A DNA stretch of 64,000 nt from Natrialba chahannaoensis JCM 10990 (GCF_000337135.1 NZ_AOIN01000096.1:16213-80212); one strand, 5' to 3'; shown: positions 18,721 through 27,836, numbered from the stretch's first letter. Made by a program: numbers and translations. The notes: generated by a model not told the origin, from the letters alone.

Positions 18721-19401
18721 TCAATCCCGTCCGAGCGTGTGGAATTCGTCGTTCGGTCGCATCTCAGCGAACATGGCCATCCGATTACTCAGGTTGTAAA
18801 ACGCTGTCACGGCGGCAATATCCCACAGTGCTTCCTCGCTGAATCCGGCTTCCCGGAGCCGATCGAGGTCCGATTGCTCGACCTCCATCGGTCGCTCGGT
18901 GAGCGCCACGGCAACATCGAGCATCGTACGGTGAGTCTCGTTGATATCCGCGCTTCGGTAGTTCGCGACCAGCTGGTCCGCTAACTTCGGGTCCTGGGCG
19001 TATATCCGCACAAGCGCCCCGTGTGCGACGTTACAGTAGTGACAATGGTTCACACCGGAGACCGCGACGACGATCATCTCGATCTCCTCGCGCTCGAGTG
19101 CGGTGTCCTCGACGAGCGCGTCGTGGTACTGGAAGAACGCCCGGAAGTGTGAGGGCTTGTAGGCGAACGCGGAGAAGACGTTCGGCGTGAAACCAGCGCT
19201 CTCGGTTTCCTCGAGAATACGTTCCTGAAGATCCTCGGGGAGTTCTTCGAAGTCCGGGACTGGGAAATTCGCCATGGCGTCGTCTGCGAGGGCCGGCGTG
19301 GCGCTCGATGCTGCAGTTGCATCGTCGGCTGACTCCGGGTCCGTGTCTGAGTTTGTACTCGAGTCCGACTCCGTGTCGGGTGCGTCGTCTTGATCGCTCA
19401 T
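18721..19401 (-). CDS. AhpD-like (carboxymuconolactone decarboxylase family) peroxidase-related protein
   Basis: A 226-aa protein. Residues about 45-226 form an all-helical CMD/AhpD domain with the redox motif C120-HY-C123 followed by H127 (HCHYCNVAHG). That is the thiol-active pattern of AhpD-like alkyl hydroperoxidases and the peroxidase-related subgroup. The first 42 residues are Ser/Thr/Asp/Ala-rich and probably disordered; a second ATG (M43, MANFPVPDF) could be the true start. It is likely a cytoplasmic peroxide-defence enzyme whose electron donor is not encoded nearby. Confidence 0.85.
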   Translation of the reverse strand: MSDQDDAPDTESDSSTNSDTDPESADDATAASSATPALADDAMANFPVPDFEELPEDLQERILEETESAGFTPNVFSAFAYKPSHFRAFFQYHDALVEDTALEREEIEMIVVAVSGVNHCHYCNVAHGALVRIYAQDPKLADQLVANYRSADINETHRTMLDVAVALTERPMEVEQSDLDRLREAGFSEEALWDIAAVTAFYNLSNRMAMFAEMRPNDEFHTLGRD

Positions 19402-19508
19402 GCACGCCGATTCACACGTCAGCGTAATAACTCACGGTCCTCACTCGCGTGTGGTGGATGGACGGCGTCTGCACAGATAGCACTGGCGAGCCGGTCGAAA
19501 AACAACGG

Positions 19509-19976
19509 TTACGGGATGCCGACTGCGTGTGACTCGTCTGGCCGTCGGCCGACTGCTATTGTGTCGTTATTCGGACCGGGGTCCTCACGATCTCTGTCCC
19601 GATCGTCGACCGGGTCGCGTTCGTGAACGTGGCGTCGGTTGCTCATATCGTCGTCTGCACGACGATCATTCGGCTCCTCGTCCATCCGCCGGTCTTCTTC
19701 GCCGGACGCTTCGTTCGACTGCTGGGCGTCCGACCGGTCTTCCGTCCAGCTCCCCTGCTCGCCGTTGCGCGCCCGCTGGCCCCGCGGCTCGCGCCGGTCC
19801 CGTGGCTCGCGCCGTCCCTCATCCTGTGGCCATTGCTCGCGGTCGCCGCGCGGTTGTGACCGTTGGTCGTCACGGTTCCCCTGGTCTCGTTCGCCCGCGT
19901 GCCGTCTCTCGGATTCGTTCGGTGCCTCTCGCTCGTCCGATCGTCGGCGATCGTTTCGGTTGGATCGGTCGTTCAT
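19509..19976 (-). CDS. Hypothetical Arg/Asp/Glu/Asn-rich disordered protein
   Basis: A 155-aa protein with almost no hydrophobic residues, dominated by R, D, E, N, Q and P with repeated short words (GDREQW, RREPRDRREPRGQ, DRDREDPG). It should be intrinsically disordered. The codons show the strong third-position G/C preference of real haloarchaeal genes, while the opposite strand gives an Arg/Ser-rich shadow. The mixed charge is unusual for a halophile, whose proteins are normally acidic with few basic residues. Function unknown; nucleic-acid association or a linker role are possibilities only. Confidence 0.5.
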   Translation of the reverse strand: MNDRSNRNDRRRSDEREAPNESERRHAGERDQGNRDDQRSQPRGDREQWPQDEGRREPRDRREPRGQRARNGEQGSWTEDRSDAQQSNEASGEEDRRMDEEPNDRRADDDMSNRRHVHERDPVDDRDRDREDPGPNNDTIAVGRRPDESHAVGIP

Positions 19977-20236
19977 CGTTCTGATCGCCGTCTCCGTCTG
20001 AACCGAGTGGTCGATGCGTGCGCCGCGAGAACTCTCCCGCGGCGCGATGAACTATTCGCCGACTGCAGTGCGTGCGTCCGACGGGCGTGCTACACAGATT
20101 ATGCGGATAAATCCTGAGCGTGCGTAAGCGTGCACCGTCGCTGAGCGCCGTCACCAGCCGCTGAAGCCGCCGTTGCCGCGACGACCGCTTTCGACGCATC
20201 CGCTACCGTTTTCCCACACGTCCGCGATGTGCCCGT

Positions 20237-21226
20237 ATGGACACCGCACTCGTCATCGGCGGTACGCGATTTATCGGCCGCCACCTCGTCTCGGACCTGC
20301 TGGAGCACGACTACGACGTCACCCTTCTCAACCGCGGCACCCGCGAGAACCCGTTCGCGGACGACGACCGCGTCGACCACATCGAGGGCGACCGCACCAA
20401 CGACTCCGCACTCGAGGCGGCCGCCGCAACCACCAACCCTGATGCCGTCTTCGACTGCGTCGCCTACTACCCGAAGGACGTACAGGCAGCCACTCGTATT
20501 TTCGCCGACTGCGAGGCCTACGTCTATATTTCGAGCGGCGCAGCCTACGGCCGCGAAGAGATACCCAAGCGCGAAAACGAGACGCCACTCGAGTCCTGTT
20601 CGCCTGAAGAGGCGACCGACGACTCGGACGCGACCTACGGCAAGCGCAAGGCGGAGGGCGACCGCGCCATCGAGGCGGCTGCCGACCGCGGCGTGAACGC
20701 CATGTCTGTCCGTCCCTGCATCGTTTACGGACCCGACGACTACACCGAACGGCTCGATTTCTGGATCGACCGGGTGAACCAGCACGACCGCGTCGTGGTG
20801 CCGGGTGACGGCACCAACGTCTGGCACCGTGCATTTGTCGACGACGTGGCGAGCGCGCTCCGTATCGTCGCCGAGCGCGGCGAGGCCGGCGAGGCGTACA
20901 ACGTCGGCGACCAGCGACTCGTGACGTTCGACGAGATGGTCGACCTGATCGCGGATGCACTGGAGACCACCGTCGACATCGTCCACGCCGGCCCGCGAGA
21001 ACTCGCCGCCGGCGAGATCGACCCCACCGACTACCCACTCTACCGCGAGTACCCCCACGTCCTGTCGACGGCGAAACTCACTGCCCTCGGCTGGGAGTCG
21101 ACGCCACTCGAGTCGGCCATGGAACAGTCGGCCGAAGACCATCTCGAGAGTGATCGTGACGGACGAGCGCAGGGGCCGGATCGGGAGGCGGAAGAGCGTG
21201 TGCTGGGGATACTCGAGACGCTCTGA
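20237..21226 (+). CDS. NAD-dependent epimerase/dehydratase (extended SDR)
   Basis: A 329-aa extended short-chain dehydrogenase with the Rossmann motif (GGTRFIG, residues 8-14), the serine region (YISSGAAYG, about 98-105) and the catalytic Y134-GKR-K138 (YxxxK). The substrate-binding half is downstream (PGDGTNVWHRAFVDDVA). Such enzymes modify nucleotide sugars or related compounds in the cytosol. The closest group by eye is the haloarchaeal NAD-dependent epimerase near RNA-binding CSP41-like proteins, which is not certain. It stands alone, with repeat-containing gaps on both sides. Confidence 0.83.
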   Translation: MDTALVIGGTRFIGRHLVSDLLEHDYDVTLLNRGTRENPFADDDRVDHIEGDRTNDSALEAAAATTNPDAVFDCVAYYPKDVQAATRIFADCEAYVYISSGAAYGREEIPKRENETPLESCSPEEATDDSDATYGKRKAEGDRAIEAAADRGVNAMSVRPCIVYGPDDYTERLDFWIDRVNQHDRVVVPGDGTNVWHRAFVDDVASALRIVAERGEAGEAYNVGDQRLVTFDEMVDLIADALETTVDIVHAGPRELAAGEIDPTDYPLYREYPHVLSTAKLTALGWESTPLESAMEQSAEDHLESDRDGRAQGPDREAEERVLGILETL

Positions 21227-21290
21227 TCTCGAATCATTATCTTCAACTGGTTTTCGACGAGAGAGTGGGCGTAAGCGTTCACGGGTAAGG

Positions 21291-21410
21291 GTCGCCGCCA
21301 CTGTTACGGTGTACCGTCGCGGTCACCACTGCACCGTCGCTGTCATTGCCGTACCGCCGCTGTCGCCCGTCCGCTACCACTGTTATCTCCGTGTCGGCGC
21401 TGTCATCGCC
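21291..21410. repeat. Six degenerate 20-bp tandem units upstream of egsA
   Basis: The block divides into six consecutive 20-base units (21291, 21311, 21331, 21351, 21371 and 21391) that share a GxxCCGxCGCTGTCATxGCC-like consensus, best seen in units 2-4 and 6. The period of two helical turns puts matching bases on one face of the DNA. The array ends about 67 bases before the egsA ATG. Confidence 0.6.
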
Positions 21411-21477
21411 ACGCGCCCTCGCGGCGAGACATTGTCGAGGAAAAACACGTATATCCCGGGGGTGACTCAGTCCACCT

Positions 21478-22539
21478 ATGTTCGAGAAGTCGACGTGGAT
21501 TCGGCTCCCCCGAAACGTCGTCGTCGGTCACGGCGTCCGGTCGTCGGTCGTCGAGGTCGTCGACGACCTGCACCTTCAGGGACGGCCGTTGCTGGTGACG
21601 AGTCCGACGCCGCGGCAGGTCGCCGCGGAACCGGTCGCCGCAGATTTCGAAGCGGCTGGTATCGACCCCGCGATCGTGACGATCGAATCCGCGACGTTCG
21701 ACTCGGTCGAAACCGTTATCGAAACCGCAGAAGCGGAGGAGGTCTCCTACCTTATCGGCGTCGGCGGCGGCAAGGCCATCGACATCGCGAAGATGGCGAG
21801 CGACCACCTCGAGATGGGCTTTCTCTCGGTGCCGACGGCGGCGAGCCACGACGGCGTTATCAGCAATCGCGGCTCCGTCCCGGACGGAAACACCCGCCAC
21901 AGCGTGGCAGCCGAGCCGCCGCTCGCGGTCGTCGCCGACACCGAAATCCTGGCCGAGGCTCCCTGGGACCTGACGACCGCCGGCTGTGCGGACATTATTT
22001 CGAACTACACCGCCGTGATGGACTGGCGACTCGCAAAACGGCTCAAGAACGTCGAGTACTCCGAGTACGCCGCCGCGCTTTCGGAGATGACCGCCGAAAT
22101 TCTCGTGGACAACGCCGACCTCATTCGGCCGGGACTCGAGGAGTCCGCCTGGGTCGTCACGAAGGCGCTCATGTCCTCCGGCGTCGCGATGAGTATCGCC
22201 GACTCTTCGCGGCCGGCAAGCGGCGCGGAACACCTTTTCTCCCACCAACTCGATCGGATCGCACCTAATGCGGCACTGCATGGCCACCAGGTCGGCGTCG
22301 GCTCGATCATGACGGCCTACCTGCATGGCGGCGAGCGCGGTATCTGGCAGGATATCCGCGACGCACTCGCGAGCATCGACGCGCCGACGACCGCAGCGGA
22401 ACTCGATATCGACGACGAAACAGTTATTGAGGCGCTGACGACCTGCCACGAGATTCGCGACCGCTACACGATTCTTGGCGACGGGATGGACGAGCAGGCG
22501 GCTCGCGAGGTTGCGACGAAGACGGGCGTTATTTCCTGA
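21478..22539 (+). CDS. egsA: sn-Glycerol-1-phosphate dehydrogenase
   Basis: A 353-aa iron-ADH-like enzyme that reduces dihydroxyacetone phosphate to sn-glycerol-1-phosphate with NAD(P)H, the step that sets the archaeal lipid stereochemistry. Visible features are the NAD-binding GVGGGKAID (95-102), the TAASHDG segment (120-126), and metal ligands expected from D172 (GCADIISN), H252 (AEHLFSH) and H268/H270 (LHGHQVGVG). Length is normal. It is probably monocistronic. A TATA-like ACACGTATATCCC lies about 30 bases upstream of the ATG. A decayed copy of its 5' end lies 1.9 kb downstream. Confidence 0.95.
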   Translation: MFEKSTWIRLPRNVVVGHGVRSSVVEVVDDLHLQGRPLLVTSPTPRQVAAEPVAADFEAAGIDPAIVTIESATFDSVETVIETAEAEEVSYLIGVGGGKAIDIAKMASDHLEMGFLSVPTAASHDGVISNRGSVPDGNTRHSVAAEPPLAVVADTEILAEAPWDLTTAGCADIISNYTAVMDWRLAKRLKNVEYSEYAAALSEMTAEILVDNADLIRPGLEESAWVVTKALMSSGVAMSIADSSRPASGAEHLFSHQLDRIAPNAALHGHQVGVGSIMTAYLHGGERGIWQDIRDALASIDAPTTAAELDIDDETVIEALTTCHEIRDRYTILGDGMDEQAAREVATKTGVIS

Positions 22540-22699
22540 AAGGGTCTCTGTAACGCCGTTTTCGGTGTTCTCGAACACGTCCCAAAAAGCGCCAACAGTA
22601 CCAGTAGATCGGTACCAGCTGTTTCGCGCTCAGGTGGATTTGTTTTGATATTTCCGTAGTGACGACACGCTTATTATTTGACACACTCTATACACACAT

Positions 22700-23221
22700 A
22701 TGTCGATTCCCCGTCGTGTGATGGGAGCGGTCCTCCTCGGAGTGGTAGCCGGCTGTCTCTCAATCGGTCCCGGAGCCGAAAACAGCACTGACGGCGAACA
22801 CGAGGAGGTCGACGAATCGGAATCCGAAACGAACGCGGAAGACGAGAGCAATTGTCGCACCACTACGACCGAACGTGTGTACCTTCGAGGAGAGTTCGTT
22901 TCCGAGTCGGAGCGGCCCGACGACAAGCACGTGTACGACAGCGACGACGATCGGTTCGACGGCGTTGAACTGTTCGAGGTCCTCTTCAACGCGGCGAGAG
23001 AAATCACAGCGGAAGAGCGGTCCGACGGAACGAGCACAGTGACCACGATCGGCGACGGCGGACTGACAGGAGTAGCGCCAGACGATGACCGTGCAACCGC
23101 TGCTGAAGCAGCCTACCATGCGGAGCCAGCACCACCAACGGATGCGCTCTACGTCGAAGACGAAGCGTTCGTACTCAGAGTTCGGCTGCACAGAGAGCAA
23201 GACGAAGCCGAACAGTGTTGA
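22700..23221 (+). CDS. Hypothetical lipoprotein
   Basis: A 173-aa protein with a short signal and lipobox (MSIPRRVMGAVLLGVVAGC, Cys19), probably lipid-anchored outside the membrane. A very acidic linker (about 25-50) follows, then a mixed region with a Cys pair (C52 and near-terminal C173). I do not recognise a family. It sits between egsA and the egsA remnant and so may have arrived with the rearrangement that produced the remnant. Confidence 0.6.
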   Translation: MSIPRRVMGAVLLGVVAGCLSIGPGAENSTDGEHEEVDESESETNAEDESNCRTTTTERVYLRGEFVSESERPDDKHVYDSDDDRFDGVELFEVLFNAAREITAEERSDGTSTVTTIGDGGLTGVAPDDDRATAAEAAYHAEPAPPTDALYVEDEAFVLRVRLHREQDEAEQC

Positions 23222-23349
23222 CTACCCCAAGGACTTCTGGGCGGAGATCTAACGCGGCACGGGTATCGCTCAGCCGGTCGCAGTTGCACCAAAACCGTCG
23301 TCCAGCGACCGGGTCGTGCTCAATCTGCTACTCAATTCTACTCACGGAA

Positions 23350-23509
23350 TCGTCGCCGACGAGACACACGTATGGTCGCCGCTGAGTCGGCCCGGACGTG
23401 TTCGAAAAGCCGACGGGGACCCGTCGCCCGCGAAACGTCGTCGGCCACACCGTGATCGATAACGCCGTTGATGTCATCGATGACCGCCGCCCACAGAGGT
23501 TTGTCCGCG
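23350..23509 (+). pseudogene. Truncated, diverged copy of the egsA promoter and 5' end
   Basis: From a GTG at 23398 the frame reads VFEKPTGTRRPRNV-VGHTV and on to VDVIDDRRPQ, which lines up with the EgsA N-terminus (MFEKSTWIRLPRNVVVGHGV, VVEVVDDLHLQ) over about 38 residues. Upstream, ACACGTAT and CTGAGTCGGCCC match the intact gene's leader ACACGTAT and GACTCAGTCCAC at the same distance from the start. Similarity fades near 23500, next to the stop of the opposing flippase-like gene. No NAD or metal site remains, so it cannot be a functional dehydrogenase. Confidence 0.75.
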
Positions 23510-24535
23510 CTACCGCTGAAACCGCTGTGTCCCGAGCAGCGACACCGCGAGCGCGACGATACCACCGATCGCCAGGTGTGCCCAATAGGTCGTCAGCCGG
23601 TAGAGGATCGCTCCCGCCGTCGCCACATCCGCCGGAACGCCAGCCGTGGCGACGAGCAAACTCGCTAGCACGACCTCGATGCCGCCGCTCCCACCGGGCA
23701 ACGGCACGACGCCGCCGAACGACGCCAGCGGCGCACAGACGAACACCAGCGCCAGCGGTACGTCGACGCCCAGCGCGACCAGCCCGAAATACAGCGGGAC
23801 CGCGTTGAACACCCAACTCACGACCGCGATTCCGAACGCCGCGACGAGCGTCCGCGGCGACGCCTGAATCGCTTCTAGCGTCCCGAAGAAGCCGTCGATC
23901 CGACTCGTCAGCGCCCCCTCCAACTGTGTCAGCCGCGAGAACGGGAGCTTCCCCACGAGGGTTTCCGCGTGGCCGGCCAACTCGAGTGACACCTGTCTCG
24001 CGACGCCGCGGTGGAAGACGATGACGACGACGCTCGCGGTGAGGAGTCCGCCGCCACCGAGAACCGCGAGACTGGCACCGATCGAATCGAGCGAGCCGTC
24101 GCCGGTGAGGACGAAGATGGCTGCCCCGAGGCCGGCGATGACGAGGCTGCCGATGACGTTGAATCCCTCTGCAGCGGCGACGACGGCCAGGTTGTCCTCG
24201 AACTCGGAGTCGGAGTTGTTCGCGAGCAAGTAGGCGGTGACGGGGGTGCCAGTCGAGCGGCCCCAGGGAAGCGCGCTGCGGGCGAAGTATCCCGAGAGGT
24301 AGGCAGTCGCGAACGCGGTGCCGCGGGCTGCACCCTCGACCGGTGTGAGGAGTTGGTTGACGAGCAGGCCCCGGAGCGCGAGCATGCCGAGACCGGTGAG
24401 AAGCGCGGCGGTGAGCGCGGCGGGATGGGCCGCTCGAACGTTGTCGAGGACGGCGTCCCAGCCGACGCCGTAGATGAAGAGTCCGATGACTACGACGGCG
24501 ACTGTGAGCCCGCCGGCCGCCCGCCGCCAGTGCAT
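23510..24535 (-). CDS. Flippase-like / LPG-synthase transmembrane-domain protein (UPF0104 type)
   Basis: A 341-aa polytopic membrane protein with about eight hydrophobic segments. Family-type motifs are visible in the loops: the region with ATAYLSGYFARSALPWGRSTG, the AAEGFNVIG segment and a late PLPGGSGGIE motif. All are typical of the lysylphosphatidylglycerol synthase TM region/UPF0104 family. Members are linked to lipid or polyprenyl-sugar movement, but no activity can be assigned. I chose the ATG giving MHWRRAAGG; 22 upstream residues in frame are not protein-like. Confidence 0.78.
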   Translation of the reverse strand: MHWRRAAGGLTVAVVVIGLFIYGVGWDAVLDNVRAAHPAALTAALLTGLGMLALRGLLVNQLLTPVEGAARGTAFATAYLSGYFARSALPWGRSTGTPVTAYLLANNSDSEFEDNLAVVAAAEGFNVIGSLVIAGLGAAIFVLTGDGSLDSIGASLAVLGGGGLLTASVVVIVFHRGVARQVSLELAGHAETLVGKLPFSRLTQLEGALTSRIDGFFGTLEAIQASPRTLVAAFGIAVVSWVFNAVPLYFGLVALGVDVPLALVFVCAPLASFGGVVPLPGGSGGIEVVLASLLVATAGVPADVATAGAILYRLTTYWAHLAIGGIVALAVSLLGTQRFQR

Positions 24536-24668
24536 ACCATCGGTACGCGCCTGCAGCGGGTTAACGCCAGTGAATCGGAAACGCTGGCCGTTTGTTAGCA
24601 CGCGGACGTGTTCTCAGCTACACGGGTGGCTTCTCAGATATGTCCGCAACTGCGAACGGCCTGCCGAT

Positions 24669-26504
24669 TCAGACGTGCTCGTCGAGGAACTCTGCAATCT
24701 CCGAGTAGGCCTCGATACGGTTCTCGAGCTTCGAGAAGCCATGACCCTCATCGTCGAAGAGCAGTTTGCGGACCGGCACGCCCTGCTCCGCGGCCTCCTC
24801 GGCGATCTGTTCGGCCTCACCAACCGGCACGCGCGGGTCGTTCTCACCGTGGAGCACGAACAGCGGTGCCTCGATCTGCTCGACGTTATTGATCGGGGAA
24901 ATTTCTTCCAGGAACTCCCGGTCCTCTGCGAGCGAGCCGTACTCCGCCTCGCGCAGTTCACGCCGCCAGTCGCCGGTGTTCTCGAGGAAGGTGACGAAGT
25001 TGGCGATGCCGACGATGTCGATGCCGGCCGCCCAGAGCTCTGGGTACTCGGTTAGCGAGGCAAGCACCATGAAGCCGCCGTAGGAGCCGCCCTTCGCGAC
25101 GATGCGATCGGGGTCGACGGCCGGGTGGTCCTGCAACCATTCTACGCAGGCCTCGATGTCTGCAACGGAGTCCATCCGCATCTCTACGTCGTCGAGCGCG
25201 GCGTAGTCTGCCCCGTAGCCCGCCGAGCCGCGGACGTTCGGTTCGAAGTAGCCGTAGCCCCGGTCAAGGAAGTACTGCTTGACGCTGGAGAAAGAAGGGC
25301 GACGTTGGCTCTCGGGGCCACCGTGGATGTCAACGATGACCGGCGCGCCGTTGTCGCTGCCAGCCTCAGTTTCGCTCTCCTCGTCCGGAAGCGTGAGAAA
25401 GCCCGGCACCTCCAGCCCGTCGAAGCTCTCGACGTGGACCAACTCGGACTCGTCAAATGTCTCGCGAGGAATCCCCGCAGTCGGCGCGCTGGTCCAGCGC
25501 TCGGCCTCACCGGTTTCGATATCGACCACGAAGACGTTCGTGTTGACCGTATCGCCTGTCGTCGATAGCGCGAAGCGCTCCGCATCGGGATCGAAGCTTA
25601 CGCCACCGGAGACGCCACCCGGCAGGTCGGGTTCGGGGAACTCCTCGAATTCTGTGGGGTCGTCCGCATCGAACTCACCGACAGTCAACTCCGTATAGCC
25701 CTCCACGTTCTGCGAGTAGACGAACCGGCCCGTCTCGTCGTCCAGCGCAATGCCGTCGACGTTCCACTCGTCAGCGACGACGGACTCGAGTGCCCGCGAT
25801 TCGAGATCGAGGTAGGCCAGATCAAGGGTGTCAGTGTCGCCGTGGTCGGTGACGAGGTAAATCCCCTCGCCGTCGGGTGCCCAGCTCGCGCTCTGGTAGC
25901 GGACATCGCCCTCGTGTGGCGTGAGGTGCTCGAGTGCTGGTTCGTCTGCTTCGAGATCAAGCACGTACAGATCCTGATCGAAGTTGGAGTAGGCCTGGGA
26001 GACGAGCAGTCGGGTGTCGTCGGGGCTCCAGCCGGACAAGGAGAGCCAGCCGTCGCCCTCGTAGACGAGTTCTGCTTCGTCGCCCGTTTCGTCCCGGTCT
26101 TGTACGTAGACGTCGAAGACGGCCTCATCGCGGCGGTTCGAGGTGAACGCAAACCGGTCGCCGTCGTGGCTCCAGCCGCCCCAGCGGTGTTTGGCGTCGG
26201 GCATCGCCGTCACGTTCTCGATTGTGCCGGTCTCTGCGTCGAGTCGGAACAGTTGTGCGCGCTCGTTGCCGCCCTCGTCCATGCCGAAGATCAGCTCTGA
26301 GCGCTCGGGTGACCAAGAAGCGAACGTCACCCGCTCGTCGGCGAACGTCCGTTGCTCGGGCCACTCGCGAGGACCGGTGAGCGTCCAGACTTGCGGCGTT
26401 CCAGTCGTGTCCATCAGGAACGAGAGTTCGTCGCCGTCCGGGCCGAACGAGGCTCCGTAGGCGCTGCGAACGTTGAGATAGCGTTCGATTTCGTATGCTG
26501 GCAT
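24669..26504 (-). CDS. S9 family prolyl oligopeptidase-type serine peptidase
   Basis: A 611-aa cytoplasmic peptidase of the acylaminoacyl-peptidase/dipeptidyl-peptidase group. An N-terminal seven-bladed beta-propeller with repeated WSPDG/WAPDG-like blades (about residues 15-370) gates substrate entry. The C-terminal alpha/beta-hydrolase domain has the triad S474 (GGSYGGFM), D556 (GENDPRVP) and H588 (EGHGF). It cleaves short peptides or N-acylated residues. No signal peptide is seen. I chose the ATG giving MPAYEIERYL; 53 upstream in-frame residues look like noise. Confidence 0.9.
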   Translation of the reverse strand: MPAYEIERYLNVRSAYGASFGPDGDELSFLMDTTGTPQVWTLTGPREWPEQRTFADERVTFASWSPERSELIFGMDEGGNERAQLFRLDAETGTIENVTAMPDAKHRWGGWSHDGDRFAFTSNRRDEAVFDVYVQDRDETGDEAELVYEGDGWLSLSGWSPDDTRLLVSQAYSNFDQDLYVLDLEADEPALEHLTPHEGDVRYQSASWAPDGEGIYLVTDHGDTDTLDLAYLDLESRALESVVADEWNVDGIALDDETGRFVYSQNVEGYTELTVGEFDADDPTEFEEFPEPDLPGGVSGGVSFDPDAERFALSTTGDTVNTNVFVVDIETGEAERWTSAPTAGIPRETFDESELVHVESFDGLEVPGFLTLPDEESETEAGSDNGAPVIVDIHGGPESQRRPSFSSVKQYFLDRGYGYFEPNVRGSAGYGADYAALDDVEMRMDSVADIEACVEWLQDHPAVDPDRIVAKGGSYGGFMVLASLTEYPELWAAGIDIVGIANFVTFLENTGDWRRELREAEYGSLAEDREFLEEISPINNVEQIEAPLFVLHGENDPRVPVGEAEQIAEEAAEQGVPVRKLLFDDEGHGFSKLENRIEAYSEIAEFLDEHV

Positions 26505-26749
26505 ACCAGACGCTGTGGCGTGGGTCCCGGTAGTCGTTTGGGTTGCGGCGAGGCGGGCGTCCAGTAGTCTGCAACTACTTGTTCTGGTACCGTCCCCCGG
26601 CCGTCTCGTCTGTCGGCGACACAGGATGGTGCGCTTCGCGGACAAAATTCGGCTTGATCCCACTCAGTGACAAAACTCGGCTTGATTCTGTCCGGCGTCG
26701 TGGCAATTGCTGCGCTTAACAAAGGCCGCTCGGCGGGTTCGTCCGACTG

Positions 26750-27463
26750 ATGACAGCCGACGGCACGAATGGCTCTGACCGCACGGACCGCGCTGGCAGC
26801 GATACACCCTCTATCTCAGCCTCAGACTCTTCCTCTCCTTCCACGGTAGCCTCGAGCCCACCGGACGACCCCAACGGCGGCACCGCCATCGTCTTCCTCA
26901 CGATCCTTATCGTCCTCGTTGCCTTCGGCACCACTGTTGCCGTTGTCGGTCCCGAACTGATGGGCGGCGACACCGATACCACCGCAGACAGCGGTGGCGA
27001 CACACCCGGGTCCCTCGACACTGGCGACGGCAGTAGCGCGGCGGGGGACTCGAGTGCGTCGCCAGCTGGAGAGTCGGACTCGGATTCGGACTCGAACACA
27101 GACACTGGTACAGAGGCAACTGAGAACGAGTCGACGACCGACAGTGGCAACGTGGCGGAGGGTGATGTGGAGACGGATGACGCAGACGGCAACGAGAACG
27201 ACAGCGACAGCAACAGCAACAGAAATGAGTCGGTGTTCAACGAGACCGACAGTGACACAGTGTCAGACGAAAGCAACGACGATCAAAACGAGACAGTTGG
27301 CGACACGGACAGTGCAACCGAGAGCAGAGGGGGTGATGAGGGAACGGCAAACGACGGTGTTGACGACGACGGTAGCTTCTTCGACGGACTGGACTCGTTC
27401 TTCGAGGAGACGTTTGGCGGCGATGGCGGCAGTGACGAGGAATCGAACGAAACCGACGAGTAG
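26750..27463 (+). CDS. Single-pass membrane protein with a long acidic Ser/Asn/Asp-rich tail
   Basis: A 237-aa protein: a polar N-terminus of about 43 residues, one transmembrane helix (about 44-70, GTAIVFLTILIVLVAF), then roughly 165 residues dominated by D, S, E, N, G and T with almost no hydrophobics until a short DGLDSFFEETFGG motif near the end. Similar one-helix proteins with disordered acidic tails are common in haloarchaea, and the short N-terminus often carries a pilin- or anchor-like role. Function unknown. It precedes another surface protein on the same strand. Confidence 0.62.
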   Translation: MTADGTNGSDRTDRAGSDTPSISASDSSSPSTVASSPPDDPNGGTAIVFLTILIVLVAFGTTVAVVGPELMGGDTDTTADSGGDTPGSLDTGDGSSAAGDSSASPAGESDSDSDSNTDTGTEATENESTTDSGNVAEGDVETDDADGNENDSDSNSNRNESVFNETDSDTVSDESNDDQNETVGDTDSATESRGGDEGTANDGVDDDGSFFDGLDSFFEETFGGDGGSDEESNETDE

Positions 27464-27836
27464 CAGAGTAACGACCGACTGACACGACAAGTCCCTGTTC
27501 AATGCCGGCCACACGACGCAGTGTCGATTGGAACCCGAGTAATGATCGATAGCAGCCGGGAAGGTCGAGTGTCGACGCTTCGAAATGGGATTCCTGTCTT
27601 CGTGAGCGCCCTCCAGCCCAGTGTTTCGTTCCCGTTGTCGGCGCTGAAACGGTTCAACAGTCACGGAGAAACGGTTGCATCGAACGAAACCACGATTTTC
27701 CCGAGTGTTTATTTCCACGCCACGATTTCGAATAGAGTGTACAGGCAGTCCTGTCTTCCTGACAATCATTACGATTGTGTCTGGTGAGCATAACAAAGAA
27801 CGACTCTCTCAAGTGCTACCGTCGAGGGCCGCGTTG
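27464..27836. other. Intergenic region between two surface-protein genes
   Basis: 373 bases with no convincing gene; the open frames here lack third-position G/C bias. The middle (about 27690-27780) is AT-richer and may hold the promoter of the stalk-protein gene. The word TCCTGTCTTC occurs twice (about 27590 and 27752). Nothing else is recognised. Confidence 0.4.

Noticed and set aside
20099-21301. 400-codon frame opposite the epimerase gene
   Set aside because: It overlaps a complete SDR with intact motifs; the composition fits a shadow.
23398-23808. 136-codon frame starting at the egsA-like GTG
   Set aside because: Only the first 38 codons resemble EgsA; the rest is antisense to the flippase-like gene, so it was recorded as a pseudogene fragment and not as a protein.
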